Shown: positions 43,669-50,721 of the stretch, one piece after another
Layout of the letters: each line of letters opens with the position of its first letter
Position numbering within the stretch: the first letter of the stretch is position 1
Assembly (NCBI GenBank): GCA_900766055.1
Contig: CAAFTZ010000006.1
Span: 1 to 50,721 of the forward strand
Direction of reading: 5' to 3'
DNA from: an uncultured Parasutterella sp.
Lineage (GTDB): Bacteria > Pseudomonadota > Gammaproteobacteria > Burkholderiales > Burkholderiaceae_F
DNA length: 50,721 bases
Made by a program: the position numbers and the translations under genes
Notes under the pieces: generated by a model
Told to the model about the DNA's origin: nothing
The model's database searches: none
The model's input: only the letters and a program-made list of their open reading frames with translations

Positions 43669-43697
43669 TTGAGGGTGAGTGCCCGAACCCTTATAAA
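43669..43697 (+). promoter_or_regulatory. Predicted promoter of the CBS-protein gene
   Basis: TTGAGG (43669-43674) and TATAAA (43692-43697) are separated by 17 bases and lie 47 bases before the ATG at 43745. The 145-base gap after ttcA also contains a small GC-rich hairpin (about 43619-43647) that may end the folB-ttcA transcript. Confidence 0.5.
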
Positions 43698-43744
43698 GAT
43701 CAAATACATAGAGTATGGGCAATAGGTTTTAGCAAGAGGTATAG

Positions 43745-44200
43745 ATGAGAGCTCGTTCTATCAAAATTATCGATTTGTCAGTACATACAGTTGCCACAAT
43801 TCCGCTGGGAACTTCTGTTTTGGATTGTTCTAAAGCCATGCGAGCTCTTCATGTAGGAAGTCTGGTTGTCATTAATGATGAAAGACAGCCGGTCGGAATG
43901 ATCACCGATCGTGATATTTGCATTGAAGTCGTGGCATTAGAGAAAGATCCGAAGGGACTCAGGGTTGAGGATGTTATGTCCGCGCCCGTTTGCACTGCCG
44001 GCGCAGATGAAACCGTCGTTGATGCTTTGGCAAGAATGCGCGAACAGGGTATTCGCAGACTGCCGGTTGTAGACAGCGAAGGTAAGTTGTGCGGCATCGT
44101 AACCGCAAACAATATCGTTGAAGAAATTTCCGAGCAGCTCGACAGCATTGTTCGCGCGATTAAATCTTCTAAGACTCGAGAACAGTCCGAAAGACCTTAA
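43745..44200 (+). CDS. CBS-domain pair protein
   Basis: This 151-aa protein consists of a tandem pair of CBS domains (about 8-65 and 75-132), which bind adenosine nucleotides in other proteins. The motifs GMITDRDICIEV and GIVTANNIVEEI mark the ends of the two repeats. The C-terminus is a short charged tail. No catalytic domain is attached. The target it senses for is unknown. It is followed 14 bases later by the PEBP gene. Confidence 0.9.
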   Translation: MRARSIKIIDLSVHTVATIPLGTSVLDCSKAMRALHVGSLVVINDERQPVGMITDRDICIEVVALEKDPKGLRVEDVMSAPVCTAGADETVVDALARMREQGIRRLPVVDSEGKLCGIVTANNIVEEISEQLDSIVRAIKSSKTREQSERP

Positions 44201-44214
44201 GAGGGAAAAGAGGG

Positions 44215-44694
44215 ATGGAGAAACTTGAAATTCAGTCTCCGGCATTTGCGACAGGGGCACCGATCCCGAAAGAATTTACTCAGCAGGGAAGCGACATGTC
44301 TCCTCCGCTGGATATCACCAATATTCCCAAAGGCACACAGTCTTTAGTGCTGGTATGTGTCGATCCGGACGCGCCGGATCCTGAGGCTCCGAAGCTGACT
44401 TTTGTCCACTGGGTGGCCTACAATCTCCCGGCTCACCAGCTTTCCATCCCGGAAGGCGCAGACCTTGAAAGTCTTTTCTCCGGCTCCCGCGAAGGCGTAA
44501 ACGGCAGAGGCACTGTGGGCTACATCGGTCCGAAGCCTCCGATCGGAACACACCGTTACTTCTTCAAAGTATTTGCGGTTGATACGGTCCTCAGCTTCAG
44601 CGAGCCGCCGGAACTTAAGGACGTGTTTAATGCCATTGACGGCCGTGTCGTTCAAATGGCAGAGACCATGGGAACGTACAAACTTCAGTTCTAG
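44215..44694 (+). CDS. YbhB/YbcL-family PEBP-like protein
   Basis: This 159-aa protein belongs to the phosphatidylethanolamine-binding-protein superfamily, bacterial YbhB/YbcL branch. The ligand-pocket motifs are VDPDAPDPEAPKLTFVHW and GPKPPIGTHRYFFKVFA. There is no signal peptide, so it is cytoplasmic. Its biological role in bacteria is unclear. GAGGG before the ATG suits the start. It is probably co-transcribed with the CBS gene. Confidence 0.93.
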   Translation: MEKLEIQSPAFATGAPIPKEFTQQGSDMSPPLDITNIPKGTQSLVLVCVDPDAPDPEAPKLTFVHWVAYNLPAHQLSIPEGADLESLFSGSREGVNGRGTVGYIGPKPPIGTHRYFFKVFAVDTVLSFSEPPELKDVFNAIDGRVVQMAETMGTYKLQF

Positions 44695-44714
44695 AAGTTC
44701 CGTCTCCGGAAAAA

Positions 44715-44741
44715 CCAAAAGGCCGCGATTGCGGCCTTTGG
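44715..44741. terminator. Bidirectional terminator between the PEBP gene and ppk2
   Basis: A nine-pair GC/AT stem with a GATT loop (44718-44726 with 44731-44739) has A residues before and T residues after on both strands. A further palindrome (44751-44764, GCCGCTTAAGCGGC) lies next to it near the ppk2 stop. Confidence 0.8.
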
Positions 44742-44771
44742 CGTCTCTGCGCCGCTTAAGCGGCAGCAGAT

Positions 44772-45980
44772 TTATTTCGCTTTCTTCTTTGTCTCAGAAT
44801 TTTTTTCTGCGAGATGGGTGCTCAGCTGAAGAAGAATGTCGCTGTGTTCTCCCTTTTCATAGATCGTGTTGGCACGGCCAAGGATCAGCGGATCAATAGC
44901 GCCGATTGCATTCATATCTTTGCCGGTATAAGGCAGAGACTGAAGAACATAACGCATGGCGTTCAGGCGGGCACGCTTTTTATCGTCGCTCTTAATGACG
45001 GTCCAAGGTGCTGCCACAGTGTCCGTGTTGAGGAACATGGCTTCTTTTGCCTTGGTGTAGTCATCCCATTTGTCGAGGGAAGCCATATCGATCGGAGACA
45101 GTTTCCAGCGCTTGAGCGGGTGAACCTGGCGTTCCTTGAAGCGTCTTCTCTGTTCTTTGCGGCTGACGGAGAACCAGAATTTGATCAGGTAGATTCTGCT
45201 ACGGGTCAGGAAGCGTTCGAATTCAGGGCACTCGCGCATGAATTCCAGATACTGATCGTCGGTGCAGAAACCCATGACACGCTCGACGCCGGCTCGGTTG
45301 TACCAGGAACGGTCGAACAATACGATTTCACCGGTGGTGGGCAGGTGTTTTACATAACGCTGGAAGTACCATTCGCCGAGCTCGCGCTGGGTCGGCTTTT
45401 CCAAGGCAACCACGCGGGCTCCGCGAGGATTGAGATGTTCCATAAAGCGACGGATGGTACCGCCCTTTCCGGCAGCATCGCGGCCTTCGAACAGGATGAC
45501 AACTTTTTGTCCGGTTTCCTTAACCCAGTTTTGAAGCTTGAGAAGTTCGACCTGAAGAAGATACTTTTCTTTTTCGTAAATCTTACGGCTCATTCGGTTC
45601 TTATAAGGATAACCGCCGTGTTTCCAATCTTCGTTTAATTCGTTTTCATTAACGTCTGTTTTTTTACCGGCGCCTTCTTTTAATTTTTCACGCTGAACCA
45701 GGGCCTTCAGGATAGCTTTGCGGTCAGCAGGAGCCTCGCCCTCGAGAATGGAGATTAAAGCCTGCATCTCATGCTCGTTGGCAGCTGCGAAGGTTTGATT
45801 GGAGACGTACTCTTCGGCTTCTTTTTCCGAGGTAACGGGGGAGGAAGTAATCGATTCCACCGCTGTGTGGAAAGGGTCTTCTTCTTTTGAGGATGCAGCG
45901 TCAGACTCAGAGACGGAGCTGACTTCAACCTTCTCATTGACCAGATCGCTTTGATCTTTCTGTTTTTTGCTGTTTGACAC
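44772..45980 (-). CDS. ppk2: Polyphosphate kinase 2
   Basis: PPK2 (402 aa) transfers phosphate between polyphosphate and nucleoside di- or triphosphates. The P-loop is FEGRDAAGKGGT, and the lid and base-binding segments read RSWYNRAGVERVMGF. The core starts near residue 125; the long N-terminal part is acidic and low-complexity. The start codon appears to be GTG at 45980, with GGGAG upstream; no better ATG exists. Class I one-domain enzymes prefer ADP/GDP, but the nucleotide is not certain here. With ppx in the same window, the cell can probably both use and degrade polyphosphate. Confidence 0.93.
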   Translation of the reverse strand: MSNSKKQKDQSDLVNEKVEVSSVSESDAASSKEEDPFHTAVESITSSPVTSEKEAEEYVSNQTFAAANEHEMQALISILEGEAPADRKAILKALVQREKLKEGAGKKTDVNENELNEDWKHGGYPYKNRMSRKIYEKEKYLLQVELLKLQNWVKETGQKVVILFEGRDAAGKGGTIRRFMEHLNPRGARVVALEKPTQRELGEWYFQRYVKHLPTTGEIVLFDRSWYNRAGVERVMGFCTDDQYLEFMRECPEFERFLTRSRIYLIKFWFSVSRKEQRRRFKERQVHPLKRWKLSPIDMASLDKWDDYTKAKEAMFLNTDTVAAPWTVIKSDDKKRARLNAMRYVLQSLPYTGKDMNAIGAIDPLILGRANTIYEKGEHSDILLQLSTHLAEKNSETKKKAK

Positions 45981-46006
45981 GTTGATACTCCCGATGAGGC
46001 AAATTG

Positions 46007-46927
46007 TTAATCCACAGTGGCTTGTGAATTTTTCTTGCGGACTATGTAGTTGTAAATGATTTTTTTGGGAAAGCGGGAAATTTTACTTGCGATTGAGGAG
46101 AGCTGTCCAGCCGGAAGAAGCGGGATCAATTCGTCTATCCATTGCCTGTCGGCTTCTGTTAGCGTCTCTTCCGTTGAGGCTGAAGCGGCGTCGACGACAA
46201 TCACATATTCTCCCTTGGGGGGATTGCGAGATAACCATTCGTGTAAATCAGGAGAATAAAGACTATCAATTTGTTCGAATTTTTTCGTGAGCTCTCGGGC
46301 AATTGTGATTTTTCGATCAGCCGGGACGGCCTCGCTGAGCTCATCTATTAATTTCTCCAATCGGTGAGGCGCTTCGTACAGAATAAAAATGCGGCCGCTA
46401 TTAATCAACTTCTGAAGCTCAGCTGCACGTTCTTTCTTTCCGCTGTTTAAAAAGCCGTGGAAGGTGAAGCCCTCGGGCGCCATCCCGGCAGCGGAAACCG
46501 CTGTTACCGAAGCGCTGGCTCCGGGGATGGGAATGACTCGATAACCGTGCTCTCTGACGTCGGCGACAACCTTGGTTCCGGGATCCGAAACCGCCGGGGT
46601 GCCGGCATCCGTAACCAGCGCCACTCTCTTACCTTCGGCCAGATATGTCAGAACCTTTTCTGCCCCCTCGTGCTCGTTATGCTGATGGACAGGGAACAAG
46701 TGCGACTCTATATTAAACTTCTCCAAAAGTTTTCTAGTTTCCCGAGTGTCTTCAGCGGCAATACAGTCTGCCTTGCTGAGAACCCAAAGCGCCCTGAGGG
46801 TAATATCGCCGAGATTCCCGATCGGAAGACCGACGACATAAAGTGCAGGGGCAGGGAGGTCCTGGGAGGGAAGCGAGATGCTTTGGAACAGTTCATTATT
46901 GTCGTAGAGGAATTTTCGGGAGTCCAT
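46007..46927 (-). CDS. rsmI: 16S rRNA (cytidine(1402)-2'-O)-methyltransferase
   Basis: RsmI (306 aa from the ATG at 46927) methylates the ribose of C1402 in 16S rRNA. Family segments are YVVGLPIGNLGDITLRAL, AEDTRETRKLL, LVTDAGTPAVSDPG and IPIPGASASVTA. The frame is open to 46996, but the extension would overlap the divergent LpoA-like gene and is not family-like. Its start and the start of that gene are only a base apart on opposite strands. The rsmI/lpoA divergent pair also occurs in enterics. Confidence 0.96.
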   Translation of the reverse strand: MDSRKFLYDNNELFQSISLPSQDLPAPALYVVGLPIGNLGDITLRALWVLSKADCIAAEDTRETRKLLEKFNIESHLFPVHQHNEHEGAEKVLTYLAEGKRVALVTDAGTPAVSDPGTKVVADVREHGYRVIPIPGASASVTAVSAAGMAPEGFTFHGFLNSGKKERAAELQKLINSGRIFILYEAPHRLEKLIDELSEAVPADRKITIARELTKKFEQIDSLYSPDLHEWLSRNPPKGEYVIVVDAASASTEETLTEADRQWIDELIPLLPAGQLSSIASKISRFPKKIIYNYIVRKKNSQATVD

Positions 46928-46928
46928 C

Positions 46929-48101
46929 TTGACCTCGTTGGTAAACAGAATTTTGTGTCGCGTATCTCTGAGCCTTATTACGGCAGGCGCAGTCACGACT
47001 GCGGCGGCTCAGCATTCCGAGATCGGGCCGACAACGGATGCGCAGGTTCAATCGCAGAACAAAACTAAAATCGCTCTGATTGTATCCCCTAAAGGATCCG
47101 TTCTGTCCGAAGCGGCTGCTCCTATTCAGCAGGGAATTCTCGCAGCGAGTCGCGAGGCAACCGCATCGGGTGCCTGTGAATTGGTTCAGTATGAGTTGAG
47201 CAGCCCGCAGGATGCCGGTGCGGTTTTAAAGAAAGCTGCGGATGACGGGGCGGTACTGGTCATCGGTCCTGTCTCACGGGATGCTGTTCAAACCATATCT
47301 GAAATGCCTTATCTTCCTCTTCCGGTCGTAGCGATCAATCGTCCGTCAGGAGAAACAGCGCCGGAATTATTTTTAAGTATCGATATTTCCGCTGAGAGCG
47401 AAGTCGATCAGCTTGCGAAGATCGCAGTGGAAAACACTGCTCAAAAGACCGATCTGGCAGCCAATAATTTTGTGATTCTTACGACTCAGGATCCTTATGA
47501 CGAGCGTCTGGCAAGAGCCATGGAGGCGGCTCTGATCAAAGCAGGGGCAGGAGCAGAAAGGCGCCATATTTCTTCCGATCAAATTGCTTATCTTCGTCAG
47601 GAAATGCGGGGCAAGGCCTTCCGAGGCGTCTTTTTTGCCATGAACACTCAGAATGCCAGTCTGCTTCGTCCATATTTGCCGCCGGAGCTTCCGGTTTTCG
47701 GGACGAGTTACACGAACCCCATGCATCAAAAAGATTCGATGCTCGCTAAAACCCAGGCGAACGACCTAAACGGCATGATCACGTTAGAAATTCCGGCAGA
47801 AGGGAATGCGAGTACTTTGGTGGCCCAATACAAGGGTGACAGAGAAAACCTCTCTCCGGAAGAGCTGCAAATGTTTTCTGTCGGTGTGGATGCTTGGCAG
47901 TTAGGTACAAAGTGGATCGACTGGGCTCGCCGCATCGAAGTGCCGGATGGGCTGACCGGACGCCTAAGTTTTGACAAAGACAACGGAAGCAAAGTGAAGC
48001 GAGAGCTTGTAAAAACAGTTGTCAGCCCTAATAAGACGGGGAAAACCTCCGAGGAAGATTTAGTGCAGTTTACGGAAAGCGCGGAGGAGGCCGGTCTATG
48101 A
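46929..48101 (+). CDS. LpoA-like penicillin-binding-protein activator
   Basis: This 390-aa exported protein resembles the C-terminal periplasmic-binding-like domain of LpoA/LppC, the outer-membrane activator of PBP1A. Position next to rsmI supports this. It appears to begin at TTG 46929, with GGGAG six bases upstream, giving a signal peptide ending near AAAQ. No lipobox cysteine follows the signal, and the N-terminal TPR-like domain of enteric LpoA is missing. So it may be a soluble periplasmic protein. A general type 1 binding protein is the alternative. The stop overlaps uup in an ATGA. Confidence 0.78.
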   Translation: MTSLVNRILCRVSLSLITAGAVTTAAAQHSEIGPTTDAQVQSQNKTKIALIVSPKGSVLSEAAAPIQQGILAASREATASGACELVQYELSSPQDAGAVLKKAADDGAVLVIGPVSRDAVQTISEMPYLPLPVVAINRPSGETAPELFLSIDISAESEVDQLAKIAVENTAQKTDLAANNFVILTTQDPYDERLARAMEAALIKAGAGAERRHISSDQIAYLRQEMRGKAFRGVFFAMNTQNASLLRPYLPPELPVFGTSYTNPMHQKDSMLAKTQANDLNGMITLEIPAEGNASTLVAQYKGDRENLSPEELQMFSVGVDAWQLGTKWIDWARRIEVPDGLTGRLSFDKDNGSKVKRELVKTVVSPNKTGKTSEEDLVQFTESAEEAGL

Positions 48102-49945
48102 GTTTTGTAACGATGATGGAGGGCCATCTGGCCTGGGGAGACAAACCGCTTCTAGATAATGCTGACCTCGCGGTGGAACCGGGACAGAGAATTGGTTTGA
48201 TCGGCCGCAACGGTACCGGCAAGAGCTCTTTGCTTAAAGTTCTTGCAGGTATAGAAAAACTCGACGGCGGAGAACTTCATACACAGAACGGCCTGCATGC
48301 CGTTTACGTAGAGCAGGAGCCTTACTTTCCGGAAGCGCCGACCGTCATGGATTCGTTAGTGCTGAGAGGCAAGCTGGATGAACTGCCGGATGAAAAAATG
48401 CGCTGGCAGATTCAAAGCCGCTTGTCCGAGTTTCTCCATAAATTCGGGTTGGACGAAAATCTCGACTTGAAGAAGGCTTCCGGCGGTGAGAAGAAGAAGG
48501 CCGCTCTGGCGCTTGCCTTTGCATTGGATGCAGATCTTCTTCTATTAGATGAGCCGACGAACCATTTGGACATTGACGCGATTCGTCAGCTCGAAAATAT
48601 CATTCTGAACGAATTCAAAAAGTCTCGTTCTTTCGTGACGATTACTCATGACCGTGCGTTTCTAAATCGGATCGTCGATACGATTTGGGAGCTGGATCGC
48701 GGCGTAGTTCGCAGCTATCCGGGCTCTTTTGAAGCTTATCAGCGGAGAAAAGAAGAGGAATTAGCTGCGGAAGACAAGGCAAGGGCTGATTTCGATAAGG
48801 TTTGGACTCAGGAAGAAGCCTGGATTCGCCGCGGCATCGAGGCGCGCCGCACACGAAACGAGGGTCGCGTCAGACGTCTGGAGCAAATGCGTATTGAACG
48901 TGAGCAAAGACGAGATCGGATCGGCAAAATCGATCTTAACTTGGACGCCGGAGAGAGAAGCGGCAAAGTCGTGGCCGAGCTCGAGGGTGTCAGTAAGAGT
49001 TTCGGCGACCGCTGCCTGATTAAAGATTTAACGCTTCGCGTGATGCGCGGGGACAAGCTGGGCTTGCTCGGTCCTAACGGCGTCGGTAAGAGCACGCTGA
49101 TTAAAATTATTTTGGGGCAGATGCAGCCGGACTCCGGTACCGTGAAACTGGGGACGAATCTGCAAATTGCCTATTTCGATCAGCTGCGCAGCGAGCTTGA
49201 TCCGACCAAGACGCTGCAGGAAACCGTTTCTCCCGGCTCTGACTGGGTTGAAGTCGGCGGCGTCCGAAAGCACGTGATCGGATACCTTGGCGAATTCCTG
49301 TTTCCGCCGCATCGTGCCAACGTGAAGATATCCAGCTTGTCGGGCGGAGAAAGAAATCGCCTGCTGCTGGCAAAACTTTTCGCAAAGCCGGCCAATCTGC
49401 TCGTGATGGATGAACCGACTAACGATTTGGACATCGAATCAATCGAAATGCTTGAGGCGACGCTGGCGGAATATCCGGGAACGGTTTTATTGGTGACACA
49501 CGACCGCTCGTTTATGGATAATGTCGCGACGTTAACGATTGCTCCGGATAAAGACGGTATTTGGACCTCTTATGTCGGCGGCTATGAGGAATGGCTCAAA
49601 TGGCGGGATAAGAAGGAAAAAGAAGAGCAGAAAGCCGCGGAGACGGCTGCCGCCGCAGCGGCTGCAACTCAAATCGATAAGTCGCAGAAGACGAGACGTC
49701 GGAACGCAAAGCCCGGGCTCAGCTACAAAGAAAATAAACTCCTCCAGGAACTCCCCGGACAGATAGAGGCATTGGAAAATCGTCAGAATGAACTTGTAGA
49801 GCTCATGCAGCAGCCGTCCTACGGCAGCAAAGCGCCCGAGCAAATTCGGGCTGACGGCGATGAGATGCAGAAAATTGCTAAAGAGCTCGGAGAGAAGTAC
49901 GCCTTGTGGGAAGAGCTGGAAGAAAAACAATCGCTTGCAAATTAG
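48098..49945 (+). CDS. uup: ABC-F family ATPase Uup
   Basis: This 615-aa soluble protein has two ABC domains, as in ABC-F factors that act on the ribosome. The motifs are GRNGTGKSS and GPNGVGKST (Walker A), SGGEKKKA and LSGGERNR (signatures), and DEPTNHLD and DEPTNDLD (Walker B/D-loop). A helical linker rich in R and E lies between them, and a C-terminal coiled coil (about 545-610) is typical of Uup, which also binds branched DNA in enterics. All catalytic residues are present, in contrast to FtsE in this window. Confidence 0.93.
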   Translation: MSFVTMMEGHLAWGDKPLLDNADLAVEPGQRIGLIGRNGTGKSSLLKVLAGIEKLDGGELHTQNGLHAVYVEQEPYFPEAPTVMDSLVLRGKLDELPDEKMRWQIQSRLSEFLHKFGLDENLDLKKASGGEKKKAALALAFALDADLLLLDEPTNHLDIDAIRQLENIILNEFKKSRSFVTITHDRAFLNRIVDTIWELDRGVVRSYPGSFEAYQRRKEEELAAEDKARADFDKVWTQEEAWIRRGIEARRTRNEGRVRRLEQMRIEREQRRDRIGKIDLNLDAGERSGKVVAELEGVSKSFGDRCLIKDLTLRVMRGDKLGLLGPNGVGKSTLIKIILGQMQPDSGTVKLGTNLQIAYFDQLRSELDPTKTLQETVSPGSDWVEVGGVRKHVIGYLGEFLFPPHRANVKISSLSGGERNRLLLAKLFAKPANLLVMDEPTNDLDIESIEMLEATLAEYPGTVLLVTHDRSFMDNVATLTIAPDKDGIWTSYVGGYEEWLKWRDKKEKEEQKAAETAAAAAAATQIDKSQKTRRRNAKPGLSYKENKLLQELPGQIEALENRQNELVELMQQPSYGSKAPEQIRADGDEMQKIAKELGEKYALWEELEEKQSLAN

Positions 49946-50028
49946 TATTTTTGGGCGATTAAAAGTCTTCCCAAAGGCTTTCTAAGCAGTCAAAATAAAC
50001 GTAAGAACACAATTGAGAGGTTCTTGCG

Positions 50029-50574
50029 ATGAGAATGAAATTAATAAGAACTGCAGCCTGCTTAGCAGCTTTAGGTTTGGCTGTTTGTACAGCTGTTGAC
50101 GCCCGTCCTCCCGGGCCTCCGCCCGGAGGACCCGGATTCGGACCCAGCCCCGGTTTCCGAGGACCCGGCTGGGGCGGACCGCCTCCGCCGCCGCGTTATC
50201 ATCACCATAATCGATGGCACGATTTCGGAAGAGACGTCCTTGATGGAACCCTGGTGCTCGGCCTAGGCATGGGATTGGCCAATGCGATTACAAACGCCAC
50301 GACCCCGACCTATACAGCTCCGACATATGTGGCGCCTTCCTATGTAGCGCCGACGTACGCCGCACCGACTTATACGCTTCCGACGTATACCGCTCCGGTC
50401 GTGACAGCTCCCGTAGTATCAGCTCCGGTTGTTACTGCGCCGGTTGTGACGGCTCCTGTCGTCACCGCAGCAGCGATTCCGGGTAAGACGATGTACTGGT
50501 GCCAGGCCAGTAAGAATTTTTATCCTTACGTGACGGAGTGCACCAGCGGCTGGGAAGCCCGCGTTATGCCTTGA
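50029..50574 (+). CDS. Secreted Gly/Pro-rich protein with five-residue repeats
   Basis: I do not recognise a function for this 181-aa protein. A signal peptide (about 1-25, ending VDA) is followed by a Gly/Pro-rich part with a His cluster, a short hydrophobic glycine-rich segment (LVLGLGMGLANAI), and about ten copies of a five-residue unit of the form T-Y-x-A-P or V-V-T-A-P (about residues 93-145). The C-terminus has two cysteines in a motif Y-W-C...Y-P-Y-V...C...G-W, seen in small envelope proteins of proteobacteria. It is probably periplasmic or outer-membrane associated. A strong terminator follows. Confidence 0.8.
   Translation: MRMKLIRTAACLAALGLAVCTAVDARPPGPPPGGPGFGPSPGFRGPGWGGPPPPPRYHHHNRWHDFGRDVLDGTLVLGLGMGLANAITNATTPTYTAPTYVAPSYVAPTYAAPTYTLPTYTAPVVTAPVVSAPVVTAPVVTAPVVTAAAIPGKTMYWCQASKNFYPYVTECTSGWEARVMP
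50305..50466 (+). repeat. 15-base tandem repeats within the secreted protein gene
   Basis: About ten imperfect 15-base units encode the Thr/Val-Tyr/Val-x-Ala-Pro repeats. The first units carry TAT/TAC tyrosine codons, and the later ones switch to two valine codons, so the array has at least two subtypes. Copy number may vary between strains. Confidence 0.75.
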
Positions 50575-50591
50575 TTTAATCGCAGAAGTTC

Positions 50592-50626
50592 AAAGCCTTC
50601 GTTCCTAACCGGCGAAGGCTTTTTCA
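50592..50626 (+). terminator. Intrinsic terminator after the secreted protein gene
   Basis: A perfect 10-bp stem (50592-50601 with 50613-50622) ends in a T run on the plus strand. Confidence 0.88.
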
Positions 50627-50641
50627 TTAGTGAACCCAAAC

Positions 50642-50691
50642 TCCCGCGAAATAGTTCGGTATTGACTTTTAGTCTTTCAGGTTTCGCGGGA
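50642..50691. repeat. Perfect 10-bp inverted repeat at the window edge
   Basis: TCCCGCGAAA (50642-50651) and its exact reverse complement TTTCGCGGGA (50682-50691) are separated by 30 bases. An ATG follows at 50703 (MPRSSR...), and the frame runs off the window. It may be an operator, a leader hairpin or the edge of a mobile element; the cut-off sequence does not allow a decision. Confidence 0.6.
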
Positions 50692-50721
50692 ATTTGTTGT
50701 TAATGCCAAGAAGCTCGAGAA

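Overview
The window reads as a stretch of core chromosome from a betaproteobacterium of the order Burkholderiales, most likely in or near the Sutterellaceae (Sutterella/Parasutterella type). I infer this from protein flavour (a DksA with only one of the four zinc cysteines, a 1302-residue FAD/iron-sulfur oxidoreductase with a DUF3683-like N-terminus, GatCAB, SlmA beside ArgB), from the medium GC content by eye, and from gene order; no database search was possible. I see no rRNA, tRNA, prophage, CRISPR array or complete insertion sequence. Coding density is very high, with no gene-free stretch longer than about 225 bases, and many genes are joined by four-base ATGA overlaps.

Layout. 1-3312: gatC-gatA-gatB (minus), the tRNA-dependent amidotransferase. 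3491-10330: the rod-shape operon mreB-mreC-mreD-mrdA-rodA-rlpA (plus), followed by an M20 peptidase and a small unknown gene (to 11959). 12028-14019: a small unknown gene and ilvA (minus). 14018-18345: a giant FAD/Fe-S oxidoreductase and a HIT protein. 18326-19404: rsmD-coaD (minus). 19455-24777: ftsY-ppx-ftsE-ftsX-rpoH-trmL, the conserved ftsYEX-rpoH cluster with an exopolyphosphatase inserted. 24845-25844: secB and a rhodanese-like protein (minus). 26061-29738: gpmA, envC and a C-terminal processing protease. 29803-31310: slmA and argB (minus). 31404-31610: a small metal-binding chaperone. 31678-33542: a COG0523 metallochaperone GTPase and dksA (minus). 33693-37576: lpxL-like acyltransferase, dapF, DUF484 and rlmI (minus). 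37799-40375: metK and trpS. 40381-42694: 5-formyl-THF cyclo-ligase, cca, a DUF2905 gene and folB. 42694-44694: ttcA, a CBS-pair protein and a PEBP protein. 44772-46927: ppk2 and rsmI (minus). 46929-50574: an LpoA-like protein, the ABC-F protein Uup and a repeat-rich secreted protein.

Functionally the window is rich in cell-envelope construction and division: MreBCD/PBP2/RodA build the side wall, RlpA, EnvC, FtsEX and the LpoA-like protein act in septal wall handling, and SlmA couples division to the nucleoid. The rest is mainly translation, tRNA modification, stress response (RpoH, DksA) and core metabolism.

The most unusual item is the FtsE-like ATPase. It sits in the canonical ftsE place directly before ftsX and keeps Walker A, but it has lost the Q-loop glutamine, the signature motif, the catalytic glutamate and the H-loop histidine. 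FtsX and a non-catalytic EnvC are both present, so the FtsEX-EnvC switch may work here without normal ATP hydrolysis. Other points worth checking are a zinc-type operon (COG0523 GTPase plus cysteine-poor DksA) with a palindrome over its predicted promoter, a structured metK leader that I cannot match to a known SAM riboswitch, and a rhodanese homologue with no cysteine at all.
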